Part shown: piece by piece, positions 8,662 to 16,028 of the stretch
How positions within the stretch are numbered: the first letter of the stretch is position 1
Layout: the number at the start of each line of letters is the position of its first letter
From: Firm-04 sp946413695
Lineage (GTDB): Bacteria > Bacillota > Clostridia > Oscillospirales > Ruminococcaceae
Assembly: GCA_946413695.1 (NCBI GenBank)
Contig: CAMKLV010000008.1
Location: 12,175 to 76,174, forward strand
Length of the DNA stretch: 64,000 nucleotides
Direction of reading: 5' to 3'
The notes under the pieces: generated by a model
Seen by the model: the letters and a program-made list of their open reading frames with translations, nothing else
What the model was told of the DNA's origin: nothing
The model's database searches: none
Translations under genes and position numbers: made by a program

Positions 8662-9126
8662 GTGAATCTTACCTCTGATGAACTCATCGGCATTCTGAAA
8701 AAAAGAGACTGGTCGCAATTATGGTTCTACAAACAAAGCGACGGAAAACTCGGTACATACACTTGTATTGATGTGAATGAAAAAGCGGATGATGTCGATT
8801 TTTTTATTCACACTCCTGAGATTATGAGGGATAAAACGGTCGATCAGGTGATTGATGTGCTGGAGCATCTGGATGAATGTATGCAAAGGGCACACGTCTG
8901 GCTGAGCAAGCAAAACCTGTGTGATGTGATGCTGACGCAGCCGTCTTATTCCCCGCAGGAGCTTGAACAGTTATTTACCTTGAATGTGCTTGACTTCAAC
9001 GAAGCCGGCGGCGGCGATTTTGTAATGACCTTCTTGTTGACGTACACCGATCCTTGGTGGTATTATGACATATGGTTCCATTATGATGATCTGCAGCCGT
9101 ATAAGAGCAAACATGATCTCTGGTGA
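8662..9126 (+). CDS. Unknown small protein, third tandem paralog
   Basis: A 154-residue paralog with a GTG start behind AAAGGAGCGAACGAA. It differs from the second copy mainly in the region before the C-terminal WFHYDDLQPYKS signature, where several residues are lost or replaced, as expected for copies diverging after duplication. No transmembrane segments, no Cys motifs, no recognisable enzyme signature. About 100 bases of featureless sequence follow before the YgiQ gene. Confidence 0.75.
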   Translation: MNLTSDELIGILKKRDWSQLWFYKQSDGKLGTYTCIDVNEKADDVDFFIHTPEIMRDKTVDQVIDVLEHLDECMQRAHVWLSKQNLCDVMLTQPSYSPQELEQLFTLNVLDFNEAGGGDFVMTFLLTYTDPWWYYDIWFHYDDLQPYKSKHDLW

Positions 9127-9230
9127 ATGCAGCCGTTTGAGATGCATCACCGGATATGCCGCATCCTGCCCGACCGCAGGAGCGGTTTCATCAATGAAAA
9201 TCAGAAATCAATGAGAAATGAGGTGATCGC

Positions 9231-11177
9231 ATGACCGGATTTCTGCCGGTAACAATGGAGGAGCTGCGGGAACGCGGCATTGAGCAGCCGGATTTTGTCT
9301 ATGTCTGCGGCGATGCCTATGTCGATCACCCGAGCTTCGGCGCAGCGATTATCTGCCGCCTGCTCGAATCCCACGGCTATTCTGTCGCCATGCTCGCACA
9401 GCCGGACTGGAAAACCGATACCGATTTTACGCGCTTCGGCAGACCGCGTCTCGCGTTTCTGGTCAGCGCAGGCAATATCGACAGCATGGTCGCGCATTAT
9501 ACATCCGCGAAGAAAAAGCGCTCCGATGACGCCTACTCCCCCGGCAACAAAGCAGGGCGGCGTCCGGACAGAGCGGTGATCGTATACTGCCGCAAAATCC
9601 GCGAAATCTACGGGGATGATATCCCGATTCTGATCGGCGGACTGGAAGCCTCGCTCCGCCGCTTTGCACATTATGATTACTGGGACGATTCCGTGCATCC
9701 GTCTGTCCTGCTGGAAAGCGGCGCGGATATCCTCAGCTTCGGCATGGGCGAGCACAGCATGATCGAACTTGCAGACCTGCTCCGCGACGGCGTCCCTGTC
9801 AAAGAAATCCGCGATGTCCGCGGCACATGCTATCTCTGCGATCCTTCAGAAACCCCGTTCGGCTCGGCGGAATGTCCGTCATTCGAGCAGGTGCGCGACA
9901 GCAAGGAGGCATACGCCAAAGCCTGCCGCATCCAGTATGACCAGCAGGACGAGGTCTACGGCAAGCGGATTATCCAGCGCCACGGCAAACAGATGCTCGT
10001 GCAGAATCCGCCCGCGCTCTCACTGACGCAGGAGGAATTCGACGCGCTCTATACGCTGCCGTTCATGCGCACCTATCACCCGATGTACGAGGCGGAGGGC
10101 GGCGTTCCTGCGATCAAAGAAGTGCGCTTTTCCATCACCCACAACCGCGGATGCTTCGGCTTCTGCAATTTCTGCTCGATTGCGCTGCATCAGGGCAGGC
10201 GCATGACCACCCGCTCTGAGGAATCCGTGATCGCGGAGGCAAAATATCTGACCACCCTGCCCGATTTCAAGGGCTATCTGCACGATGTCGGCGGCCCGAC
10301 GGCAAACTTCCGGCATCCCTCCTGCGAAAAGCAGCTCAAATACGGGCTCTGCAAGGGCAAAAAATGTCTCGCACCGGAGCCCTGCAAAAATCTGATTGTC
10401 GATCATCAGGAGTATCTGCATCTGCTGCGAAAGCTGCGCGCGCTCCCGAAAATCAAGCGCGTGTTCATCCGCTCCGGCATCCGCTATGACTATCTGATGT
10501 GCGACAAGGATGACGAGTTCTTCCGCGAGCTCGTGCGCTACCATGTCTCCGGACAGCTGAAAGTCGCGCCGGAACACTGCTCGAATGCGGTCCTCGACAA
10601 AATGGGCAAGCCGCATATCGAGGCATACAAGGCATTCCAGAAGCGCTTTTATGAGCTGACAAAATCCATGGGCAAGGAGCAGTATCTCGTGCCGTATCTG
10701 ATGAGCAGCCACCCCGGCAGCACAATCAAGGACGCAATCGCACTTGCCTGCTTTCTCAAGGAGGAGGGGCTGCATCCGGAGCAGGTGCAGGATTTCTACC
10801 CGACACCCGGTACGATTGCGACCTGCATGTTCCACACGGGGCTCGATCCGTATACGATGCAGCCGGTCTATGTTCCGCGCTCGCCGAAGGAAAAGGCAGA
10901 GCAGCGCGCCATGCTGCAATATTTCAAGCCGGAGAATCACGCTTTGATCCGTTCGGCACTGATCAAGGCAGGCCGCCGCGATCTCATCGGCAGCGGACCG
11001 CATTGTCTCGTGCCGGCAGCGCCGAATGCACAGCAGCAGTCTGCCGGCAGCCGGAAGAAGAATCAGCCGCAGAGCCGCAAATCCCAGCGGAAACCGGTGC
11101 AGCAGAAGCAAACCGGCAGACCGCCGCAGAAAGCAAACGGTTTTTCCGGTCAGAAACCGCGCGGCAAACGCAAATAA
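9231..11177 (+). CDS. YgiQ-family radical SAM protein
   Basis: A 648-residue member of the UPF0313/YgiQ family. The N-terminal half (about 1-290) is the B12-binding-like domain typical of the family (CGDAYVDHPSFG near the start). The radical SAM core has the iron-sulfur motif GCFGFCNFC with Cys308, Cys312 and Cys315, followed by a DVGGPTAN glycine-rich segment. The last 50 residues are rich in Gln, Lys, Arg and Pro and look disordered. The reaction catalysed is not known for this family. The start is supported by GAGGTGATCGC before ATG. Confidence 0.92.
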   Translation: MTGFLPVTMEELRERGIEQPDFVYVCGDAYVDHPSFGAAIICRLLESHGYSVAMLAQPDWKTDTDFTRFGRPRLAFLVSAGNIDSMVAHYTSAKKKRSDDAYSPGNKAGRRPDRAVIVYCRKIREIYGDDIPILIGGLEASLRRFAHYDYWDDSVHPSVLLESGADILSFGMGEHSMIELADLLRDGVPVKEIRDVRGTCYLCDPSETPFGSAECPSFEQVRDSKEAYAKACRIQYDQQDEVYGKRIIQRHGKQMLVQNPPALSLTQEEFDALYTLPFMRTYHPMYEAEGGVPAIKEVRFSITHNRGCFGFCNFCSIALHQGRRMTTRSEESVIAEAKYLTTLPDFKGYLHDVGGPTANFRHPSCEKQLKYGLCKGKKCLAPEPCKNLIVDHQEYLHLLRKLRALPKIKRVFIRSGIRYDYLMCDKDDEFFRELVRYHVSGQLKVAPEHCSNAVLDKMGKPHIEAYKAFQKRFYELTKSMGKEQYLVPYLMSSHPGSTIKDAIALACFLKEEGLHPEQVQDFYPTPGTIATCMFHTGLDPYTMQPVYVPRSPKEKAEQRAMLQYFKPENHALIRSALIKAGRRDLIGSGPHCLVPAAPNAQQQSAGSRKKNQPQSRKSQRKPVQQKQTGRPPQKANGFSGQKPRGKRK

Positions 11178-11201
11178 GCCGCAGCCGGAGAGGAGGGCAG
11201 C

Positions 11202-11873
11202 ATGAGCTTTTACTTTTACATCGAAGCGAAGATCACCGAGAAAGCAACCGGCAGATGCATTACTGTTCCCCATACAAAGGATCCCTGCGACGACTGGTTC
11301 CGCGACGGCGACTATGCGTATGAGGAATACCGGTATTTTTCCGTGCTCGAGATATGCGGCCGAGATTCTGTTGCCCTCTGTCAGAGCTGGATTGATATTA
11401 TCAACAGATATACGAAAGCAGACTGGAAATTCGGCGACCGCTTTCTTCCGTTCCCCCCGTCGGCACTGCGCGAAATGTGCAGCTGCCTGTTCAGCTACAC
11501 GATGCTTCCGGAGGATAACCGCTTTCTCTGGTGGCCTGAAACCGGATATTGGGATCCGGTGCAGCGTGAGAAGGAACCTCCGTCAGCGTATGCAGAGCCC
11601 GCAGATAATTCTCCGGGCTGGGATCATATTGTGGATGCCGAAACCAGTCCTTTTTACTTGGCGCAAAAGCTGAGAAATTTCATCTATCAATATGAAAGCA
11701 TCCACTTTGAAAATGCATTTACACCGCCTGAATCGCTCCGTGATACCGGTCTGTTTGATGAAGATGACGTACTCCGGCCGGAGGATTTCATTCTGCGTGA
11801 AGAAGACCGCATCGCATTCTGCAAAAATCCGCAGGCGTATGAATGGGCATTCTGGCTGAATGTCTGCTATTAA
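11202..11873 (+). CDS. Conserved-looking protein of unknown function
   Basis: A 223-residue acidic protein that I cannot place in a family. It starts with a beta-hairpin-like segment (SFYFYIEAKITEKATG) and is rich in Trp, Tyr and Phe, with clusters such as FLWWPETGYWDP near residue 110. There is no signal peptide or membrane segment. It follows the YgiQ gene by 24 bases with GGAGAGGAGGG as ribosome site, and precedes a lipoprotein gene by 17 bases. Confidence 0.7.
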   Translation: MSFYFYIEAKITEKATGRCITVPHTKDPCDDWFRDGDYAYEEYRYFSVLEICGRDSVALCQSWIDIINRYTKADWKFGDRFLPFPPSALREMCSCLFSYTMLPEDNRFLWWPETGYWDPVQREKEPPSAYAEPADNSPGWDHIVDAETSPFYLAQKLRNFIYQYESIHFENAFTPPESLRDTGLFDEDDVLRPEDFILREEDRIAFCKNPQAYEWAFWLNVCY

Positions 11874-11890
11874 AGGGGTGATCATTTTCC

Positions 11891-12514
11891 ATGAAACAAC
11901 GCAGATTTGTATGTCTGATACTCGCCGCAGCCCTGAGCCTGAGTCTCTGCGCATGCGGCGCTGAAAAGCCAAAGCCTGAGCTGACGGTCGAATCCTACAC
12001 CGAGCTCAGTACGGTTCTGAAACTGCCGCCTGTCTACGTCCCCGGCGGAAGCTGGACAGAAGCGGATGTCCCCGGCGCGCTGTGGGTAGGCGCAAAGCCG
12101 TTTTCCTATCCGGCGACCTATGCCGCGCTCAGCAGCAAATTCTCGATTGATCCGGAGGCGGCGGACACTTTCCTCAGTGAGACGGGCGAGCTCACCGCAA
12201 CCCTGCTCTATGACGGCTGTGCCTGCGGCAGCATCACGCTGCAGGCATGCGATTCCAAGACAGCCTACAGCACAGGGCTGATCACCGCAATATCGTTTCA
12301 GGATATGGGACGCAGCGACCTGCCTGCACCGAGCCTGTTCCCGATCGCTTTCAACGGCATCACAATCGGCAGCACGGCAGATCAGGTCAAGGAGAATCTC
12401 GGCATCGAGCTGACGATTACCGGCGCTGAGATCAAGACGCTCCACCACATTATCCAGTTCAAAGGTTCACCGGCAGAGGGCGTGACCGGCATCACGCTCA
12501 TTCGCGCAGTCTAA
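11891..12514 (+). CDS. Predicted lipoprotein of unknown function
   Basis: A 207-residue secreted protein with a signal peptide and lipobox (LSLCACG, lipidated Cys near residue 19-21). The remainder reads as two similar beta-rich halves; the second contains FNGITIGSTADQVKENLG, a pattern seen in small periplasmic or surface domains in which a GxT(x)xxVxxxLG turn is repeated. No enzyme motif is visible. The ribosome site AAAGGGG precedes ATG by 9 bases. Confidence 0.72.
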   Translation: MKQRRFVCLILAAALSLSLCACGAEKPKPELTVESYTELSTVLKLPPVYVPGGSWTEADVPGALWVGAKPFSYPATYAALSSKFSIDPEAADTFLSETGELTATLLYDGCACGSITLQACDSKTAYSTGLITAISFQDMGRSDLPAPSLFPIAFNGITIGSTADQVKENLGIELTITGAEIKTLHHIIQFKGSPAEGVTGITLIRAV

Positions 12515-12555
12515 CCCCATTGCATATAAAATCAACGCAGAAAGGCGGAATTCAT

Positions 12556-12780
12556 ATGACAATGACAATTGACCGTTTCGAGGGCGACTATGCCGTTCTG
12601 GAGCTCCGTGAGGAGACCGGCGAGGTCCTCTACAAGAATCTACCGGCAAGCTGGCTGCCCGATGATGCAGCCGAGGGCGACGTGCTCGTCAAGACAGCAG
12701 AGGGCTATGCGATCGACGCCCTCGAGACCGAAAAACGCCGTGCGGCAGCCGCAGAAAAGCTGCACGATTTGCAGGATTAA
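12556..12780 (+). CDS. DUF3006 family small protein
   Basis: A 74-residue protein with the DUF3006 pattern: IDRFEGDYAVLEL at the N-terminus, a central LPASWLPDDAAEGDVL and a charged helical C-terminus. In Firmicutes this family often sits beside exported nucleases or hydrolases; its role is unknown. The ATG at 12556 follows AAAGGCGG. It ends 8 bases before the flavoprotein gene, suggesting cotranscription. Confidence 0.85.
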   Translation: MTMTIDRFEGDYAVLELREETGEVLYKNLPASWLPDDAAEGDVLVKTAEGYAIDALETEKRRAAAAEKLHDLQD

Positions 12781-12788
12781 GGAACAAT

Positions 12789-14015
12789 ATGCACAGCAAT
12801 ATCATTATAGTCGGCGGCGGCGCATCGGGTATGTTCGCCGCCGTCACAGCAGCACGCCGCGGCAGATCGGTTCTGCTGCTCGATGCGAATGACCGCCTCG
12901 GGCACAAGCTCTCGATCACCGGAAAAGGACGCTGCAACGTCACAAACAACTGTGACCCCGACACCCTGATGCAGAATGTGCCGCGCAATCCGCGGTTTCT
13001 GTATTCGGCTTTCTCGCGCTGCACGCCCGCGGATGTCATGGCGTTTTTTGAGTCCGCAGGCGTCCCGCTCAAGACCGAGCGCGGCAGGCGCGTCTTTCCA
13101 CAGAGCGACAGCGCAAAGGATATCGTCTCAACGCTCATCGCCGAAATGCGGCGTGAAAATGTACGGATCTTCGATCATGCGCGCGTCACGGAGCTGCTGA
13201 TCTCAGAGGGCTGCTGCACCGGAGTCCGTCTTGAAAACGGCGCAGAGCACACTGCGGATGCCGTCCTGCTGGCGACCGGCGGCATGAGCTATCCGCGGAC
13301 CGGTTCACGCGGCGACGGCTACCGTCTCGCGGAGCAGGCAGGACATACGGTCATAGCGCCGCAGCCCTCGCTGATCCCGCTGGAAACCGCTGAGCACGAT
13401 CCGCAGGAGATGCAGGGGCTCTCGCTGAAAAATGTCACGCTGACCGTCACGAACGGCAAGAAAATTGTATTTTCCGAGCTCGGCGAGATGCTGTTCACGC
13501 ATTTCGGCGTCTCCGGACCGCTCGTGCTCTCGGCAAGCTGTCTGCTCGATGCGCAGAAGCTCGGCAGCACGCTCCTGACAATCGACATGAAGCCCGCGCT
13601 CACGCCGGAACAGCTCGATCAGCGGATTCAGCGCGATTTTGCCGAACAGAAAAACAAGGATCTTGCGAACGCGATGCGCGGTCTCCTGCCCGCTTCGATG
13701 ATCCCCGTCATGCTCAGGCGCGCCGGAATATCCCCCGAAAAAAAGGTGCATGATATCACCAAAACGGAGCGTCTCGCGCTCGGGACAGCGATCAAAAAGT
13801 TCACGCTGCACCCGACTGCGATGCGTCCCATCGCTGAAGCGATCATCACGCGCGGCGGCGTCTCAGTGCGCGAGGTCAATCCGAACACGATGGAATCCAA
13901 GAAGATACGCGGATTATACTTTTCCGGTGAGCTGCTCGATGTCGATGCGTTCACCGGCGGCTACAATCTGCAGATCGCCTTTGCAACCGGATTTGCCGCG
14001 GGCTCTGCGATGTAA
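12789..14015 (+). CDS. BaiN/HI0933-like NAD(P)/FAD-dependent oxidoreductase
   Basis: A 408-residue flavoprotein with the Rossmann FAD motif IIVGGGASGMFAA at residues 5-17, the family hallmark KLSITGKGRCNVTN near residue 40, and a C-terminal second FAD contact (LLDVDAFTGGYNLQIAFATG). This is the HI0933/YhiN group, some members of which have been described as flavoprotein reductases (BaiN in bile acid-transforming clostridia). The substrate cannot be inferred. It is the third gene of a tightly spaced run beginning at 11891. Confidence 0.92.
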   Translation: MHSNIIIVGGGASGMFAAVTAARRGRSVLLLDANDRLGHKLSITGKGRCNVTNNCDPDTLMQNVPRNPRFLYSAFSRCTPADVMAFFESAGVPLKTERGRRVFPQSDSAKDIVSTLIAEMRRENVRIFDHARVTELLISEGCCTGVRLENGAEHTADAVLLATGGMSYPRTGSRGDGYRLAEQAGHTVIAPQPSLIPLETAEHDPQEMQGLSLKNVTLTVTNGKKIVFSELGEMLFTHFGVSGPLVLSASCLLDAQKLGSTLLTIDMKPALTPEQLDQRIQRDFAEQKNKDLANAMRGLLPASMIPVMLRRAGISPEKKVHDITKTERLALGTAIKKFTLHPTAMRPIAEAIITRGGVSVREVNPNTMESKKIRGLYFSGELLDVDAFTGGYNLQIAFATGFAAGSAM

Positions 14016-14025
14016 GGAGACATGT

Positions 14026-14529
14026 ATGGAAAAGGACTATCCGTATTTGCTGCTGTTTCTGCTGTTTGCTGCATTTCTGGACTGTATCACTGATCCCGCC
14101 AAAGCAGAACGTGTCTGCAGCACAGTTTTCATATTTCTTTTCATGTCCTGTGTGATCCCGATGATCGCATTATGCGGATTGGCGGTCTTTCTGATCCTGC
14201 GCGAGCAAAGGCGGCAGAAATCCGCCGCGCCGTTCAGGATTCCGCCGCTGCCTGAAACCGGTACGGAGCTTCGCGGTGAAGTTGTCAAATCCGGCGTATC
14301 TGCTGACAATTCCGAATATCATCTATTGATCTGTTCGCAGCAGAACGGCAGACATCCGGTCTATTTTATGTTCCGGCTGCCGCCCGATTATCCGGCACCT
14401 GCAGCCGGTGCAGCGGTCGCGCTCTGGCGTACAGATCAGCCGTTTTCCGAACCGCAGCCGCTCCCGCAGGATGACACCGGCTGCTGTCTGCTGCTCCCAT
14501 CATACTTACCGCAAGATTTTACAAATTGA
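14026..14529 (+). CDS. Membrane-anchored protein of unknown function (first of three related)
   Basis: A 167-residue protein with two hydrophobic segments near the N-terminus (about 5-20 and 32-57) followed by a basic stop-transfer segment and a beta-rich soluble domain (about 70-160). This domain opens with a G-x-V segment (ELRGEVVKSG), as in the next two genes. The fold resembles the small OB-like domain of DUF3592 proteins, which is an inference from pattern only. Start at 14026 is preceded by AAGGAG. Confidence 0.68.
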   Translation: MEKDYPYLLLFLLFAAFLDCITDPAKAERVCSTVFIFLFMSCVIPMIALCGLAVFLILREQRRQKSAAPFRIPPLPETGTELRGEVVKSGVSADNSEYHLLICSQQNGRHPVYFMFRLPPDYPAPAAGAAVALWRTDQPFSEPQPLPQDDTGCCLLLPSYLPQDFTN

Positions 14530-14539
14530 GGACATCATT

Positions 14540-15157
14540 ATGACAACATCTGTTATTGTAGATATTATCATCAGCACAATGCTGCTCATCATTTGTTTCT
14601 GGCTCGATGCTGCCTGTCTCGGTGCAGCCGTCGGATGCTTCCGTGAGCGCAAACGCCGGATGCGCGCGCTCAGTCAGACTGCCGCGAGTTATCCGGTAGA
14701 GGGCGTGGTGCTCGATGCAAAGCTCGTGCAGGATCCGCCCGGCACGCCCGATCCGCTGCACTATAAGTATTCGCTCCGCTATCAGGATGTTTCCGGCGGA
14801 CAGCACCGCGCATTTCTCGGCATCAGCAGCACAAGACCGCTCTATTACGCTGCCGGGCAGATTGTCCCGCTGCAGATTCTGCAGCAGTCGGTCATTGTGC
14901 CGGATACCGATGCGTTCAATCCGGCGCGCGGCGCAAACGGCATCATCGACTGCCCGATTTCGTTCCGCAAGTGGCTCGGCAAACCGATTGACGAAACCGG
15001 CACCGTCCTTTTTGTGAGCGACTTCCGGCAGATCACAGGCGAGCTTGAGGAGAAGATCCGTTCGCAGCAGATCGCAGGCTGGCTCTGGTTCAGCGGCTTC
15101 ATCCTCTCGCTGATGTTCACAGCCGGCACACTGATTTCGCTGTTCTCACAGTTTTGA
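14540..15157 (+). CDS. DUF3592-like membrane protein (second of three related)
   Basis: A 205-residue protein with an N-terminal transmembrane helix (about 5-30), a beta-rich domain (about 48-165) and a second transmembrane helix at the C-terminus (about 180-202). The block YPVEGVVLDAKLV then YSLRYQDVSGGQHRA, a gap, and AGQIVPLQI closely follows the DUF3592 pattern of membrane-flanked OB-like domains. It starts 10 bases after the previous gene. The protein would place its domain outside or at the membrane face; no function is known. Confidence 0.7.
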   Translation: MTTSVIVDIIISTMLLIICFWLDAACLGAAVGCFRERKRRMRALSQTAASYPVEGVVLDAKLVQDPPGTPDPLHYKYSLRYQDVSGGQHRAFLGISSTRPLYYAAGQIVPLQILQQSVIVPDTDAFNPARGANGIIDCPISFRKWLGKPIDETGTVLFVSDFRQITGELEEKIRSQQIAGWLWFSGFILSLMFTAGTLISLFSQF

Positions 15158-15296
15158 AGGAGGTGCAGCAGCGCCGGAAAGCTGCTGCCATTGCAGGCGC
15201 GATTCTGATTTTTCTATGCTGGATTCTTTTACCGGTTTATGCATGTTGACATTTACAATCCGCTCCCGTAAAAACTGACATCACGGAGGTATTCCC

Positions 15297-15965
15297 ATGC
15301 TGATCGCATACCTTGTGGAATTACTCGAAGACCTGCTGCAGAATATGCTGATCATGTTCGTGCTGATCATTGCGGTTGTCCTGATTATCACGGCGATTAT
15401 CGTGCGTTTTCTTCTGGAGCGGCAGGCGAAAGCGGAAAGCGCCCCGATCCCCGAGCAGCCGCCCGTCCCGCAGCAGATTCAGACAAGCCGGAATATCGGC
15501 GGCACGGTCACGCAGATTCGGGAAATTCGTGCCGCGGTCTACGGTCAGACGAAAAACCGCTATTTTGAGCTTGCAATCACCTATGATGCCGGAAACGGCT
15601 TGCAGACTGCGCTGATCGGCGTCCGGACAGACGGCGAAAACCTGATCTGGAACGAGGGCGACAAGGTGCGCTTACAGGTCTTTGCGCATCCGCTGCTTTC
15701 CGCCGCGCCGGAGGACTTCATCGAAGCAGCGAACGCCTGCGGCACACTGCCGAAGCGGAATCTCCATTTCCGCGAGATCGGTGATATCGCAACGGACGAA
15801 ACCGCAACCGTCATTTTTGCCGCAGATGCAAAGGCGCTTGAAACACAGCTCCGGAAAGCCATGCCGCAGCCTGCGCCCGTTCCAGCAGGCAGAATTGCCG
15901 GCGACATCGCAAAAGAAGGCGGTCATATGCTCCTGAAAGATATCATCAGGAACGCCCTGAAATAA
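15297..15965 (+). CDS. DUF3592-like membrane protein (third of three related)
   Basis: A 222-residue protein with one strong N-terminal transmembrane helix (about 15-40), a Pro/Gln linker (about 48-65) and a beta-rich domain beginning GGTVTQIREIRA, with FELAITYDAGNG and EGDKVRLQVF matching the strand order of its two upstream neighbours. ATG at 15297 follows GGAGG. The 139 bases before it hold only a possible 28-codon reading frame that I do not consider supported. Confidence 0.7.
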   Translation: MLIAYLVELLEDLLQNMLIMFVLIIAVVLIITAIIVRFLLERQAKAESAPIPEQPPVPQQIQTSRNIGGTVTQIREIRAAVYGQTKNRYFELAITYDAGNGLQTALIGVRTDGENLIWNEGDKVRLQVFAHPLLSAAPEDFIEAANACGTLPKRNLHFREIGDIATDETATVIFAADAKALETQLRKAMPQPAPVPAGRIAGDIAKEGGHMLLKDIIRNALK

Positions 15966-16028
15966 CCGTTCGGGCTGCACATTCCGCCCGATCCACGATC
16001 CCCTTTTGAAAGGAAGTATTGTAACCCC

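Noticed and set aside
15163..15249. Possible 28-residue membrane peptide starting at GTG
   Set aside because: The GTG lies inside the only AAGGAGG sequence, so no properly spaced ribosome site exists; the hydrophobic stretch could be a decayed piece of a neighbouring paralog.
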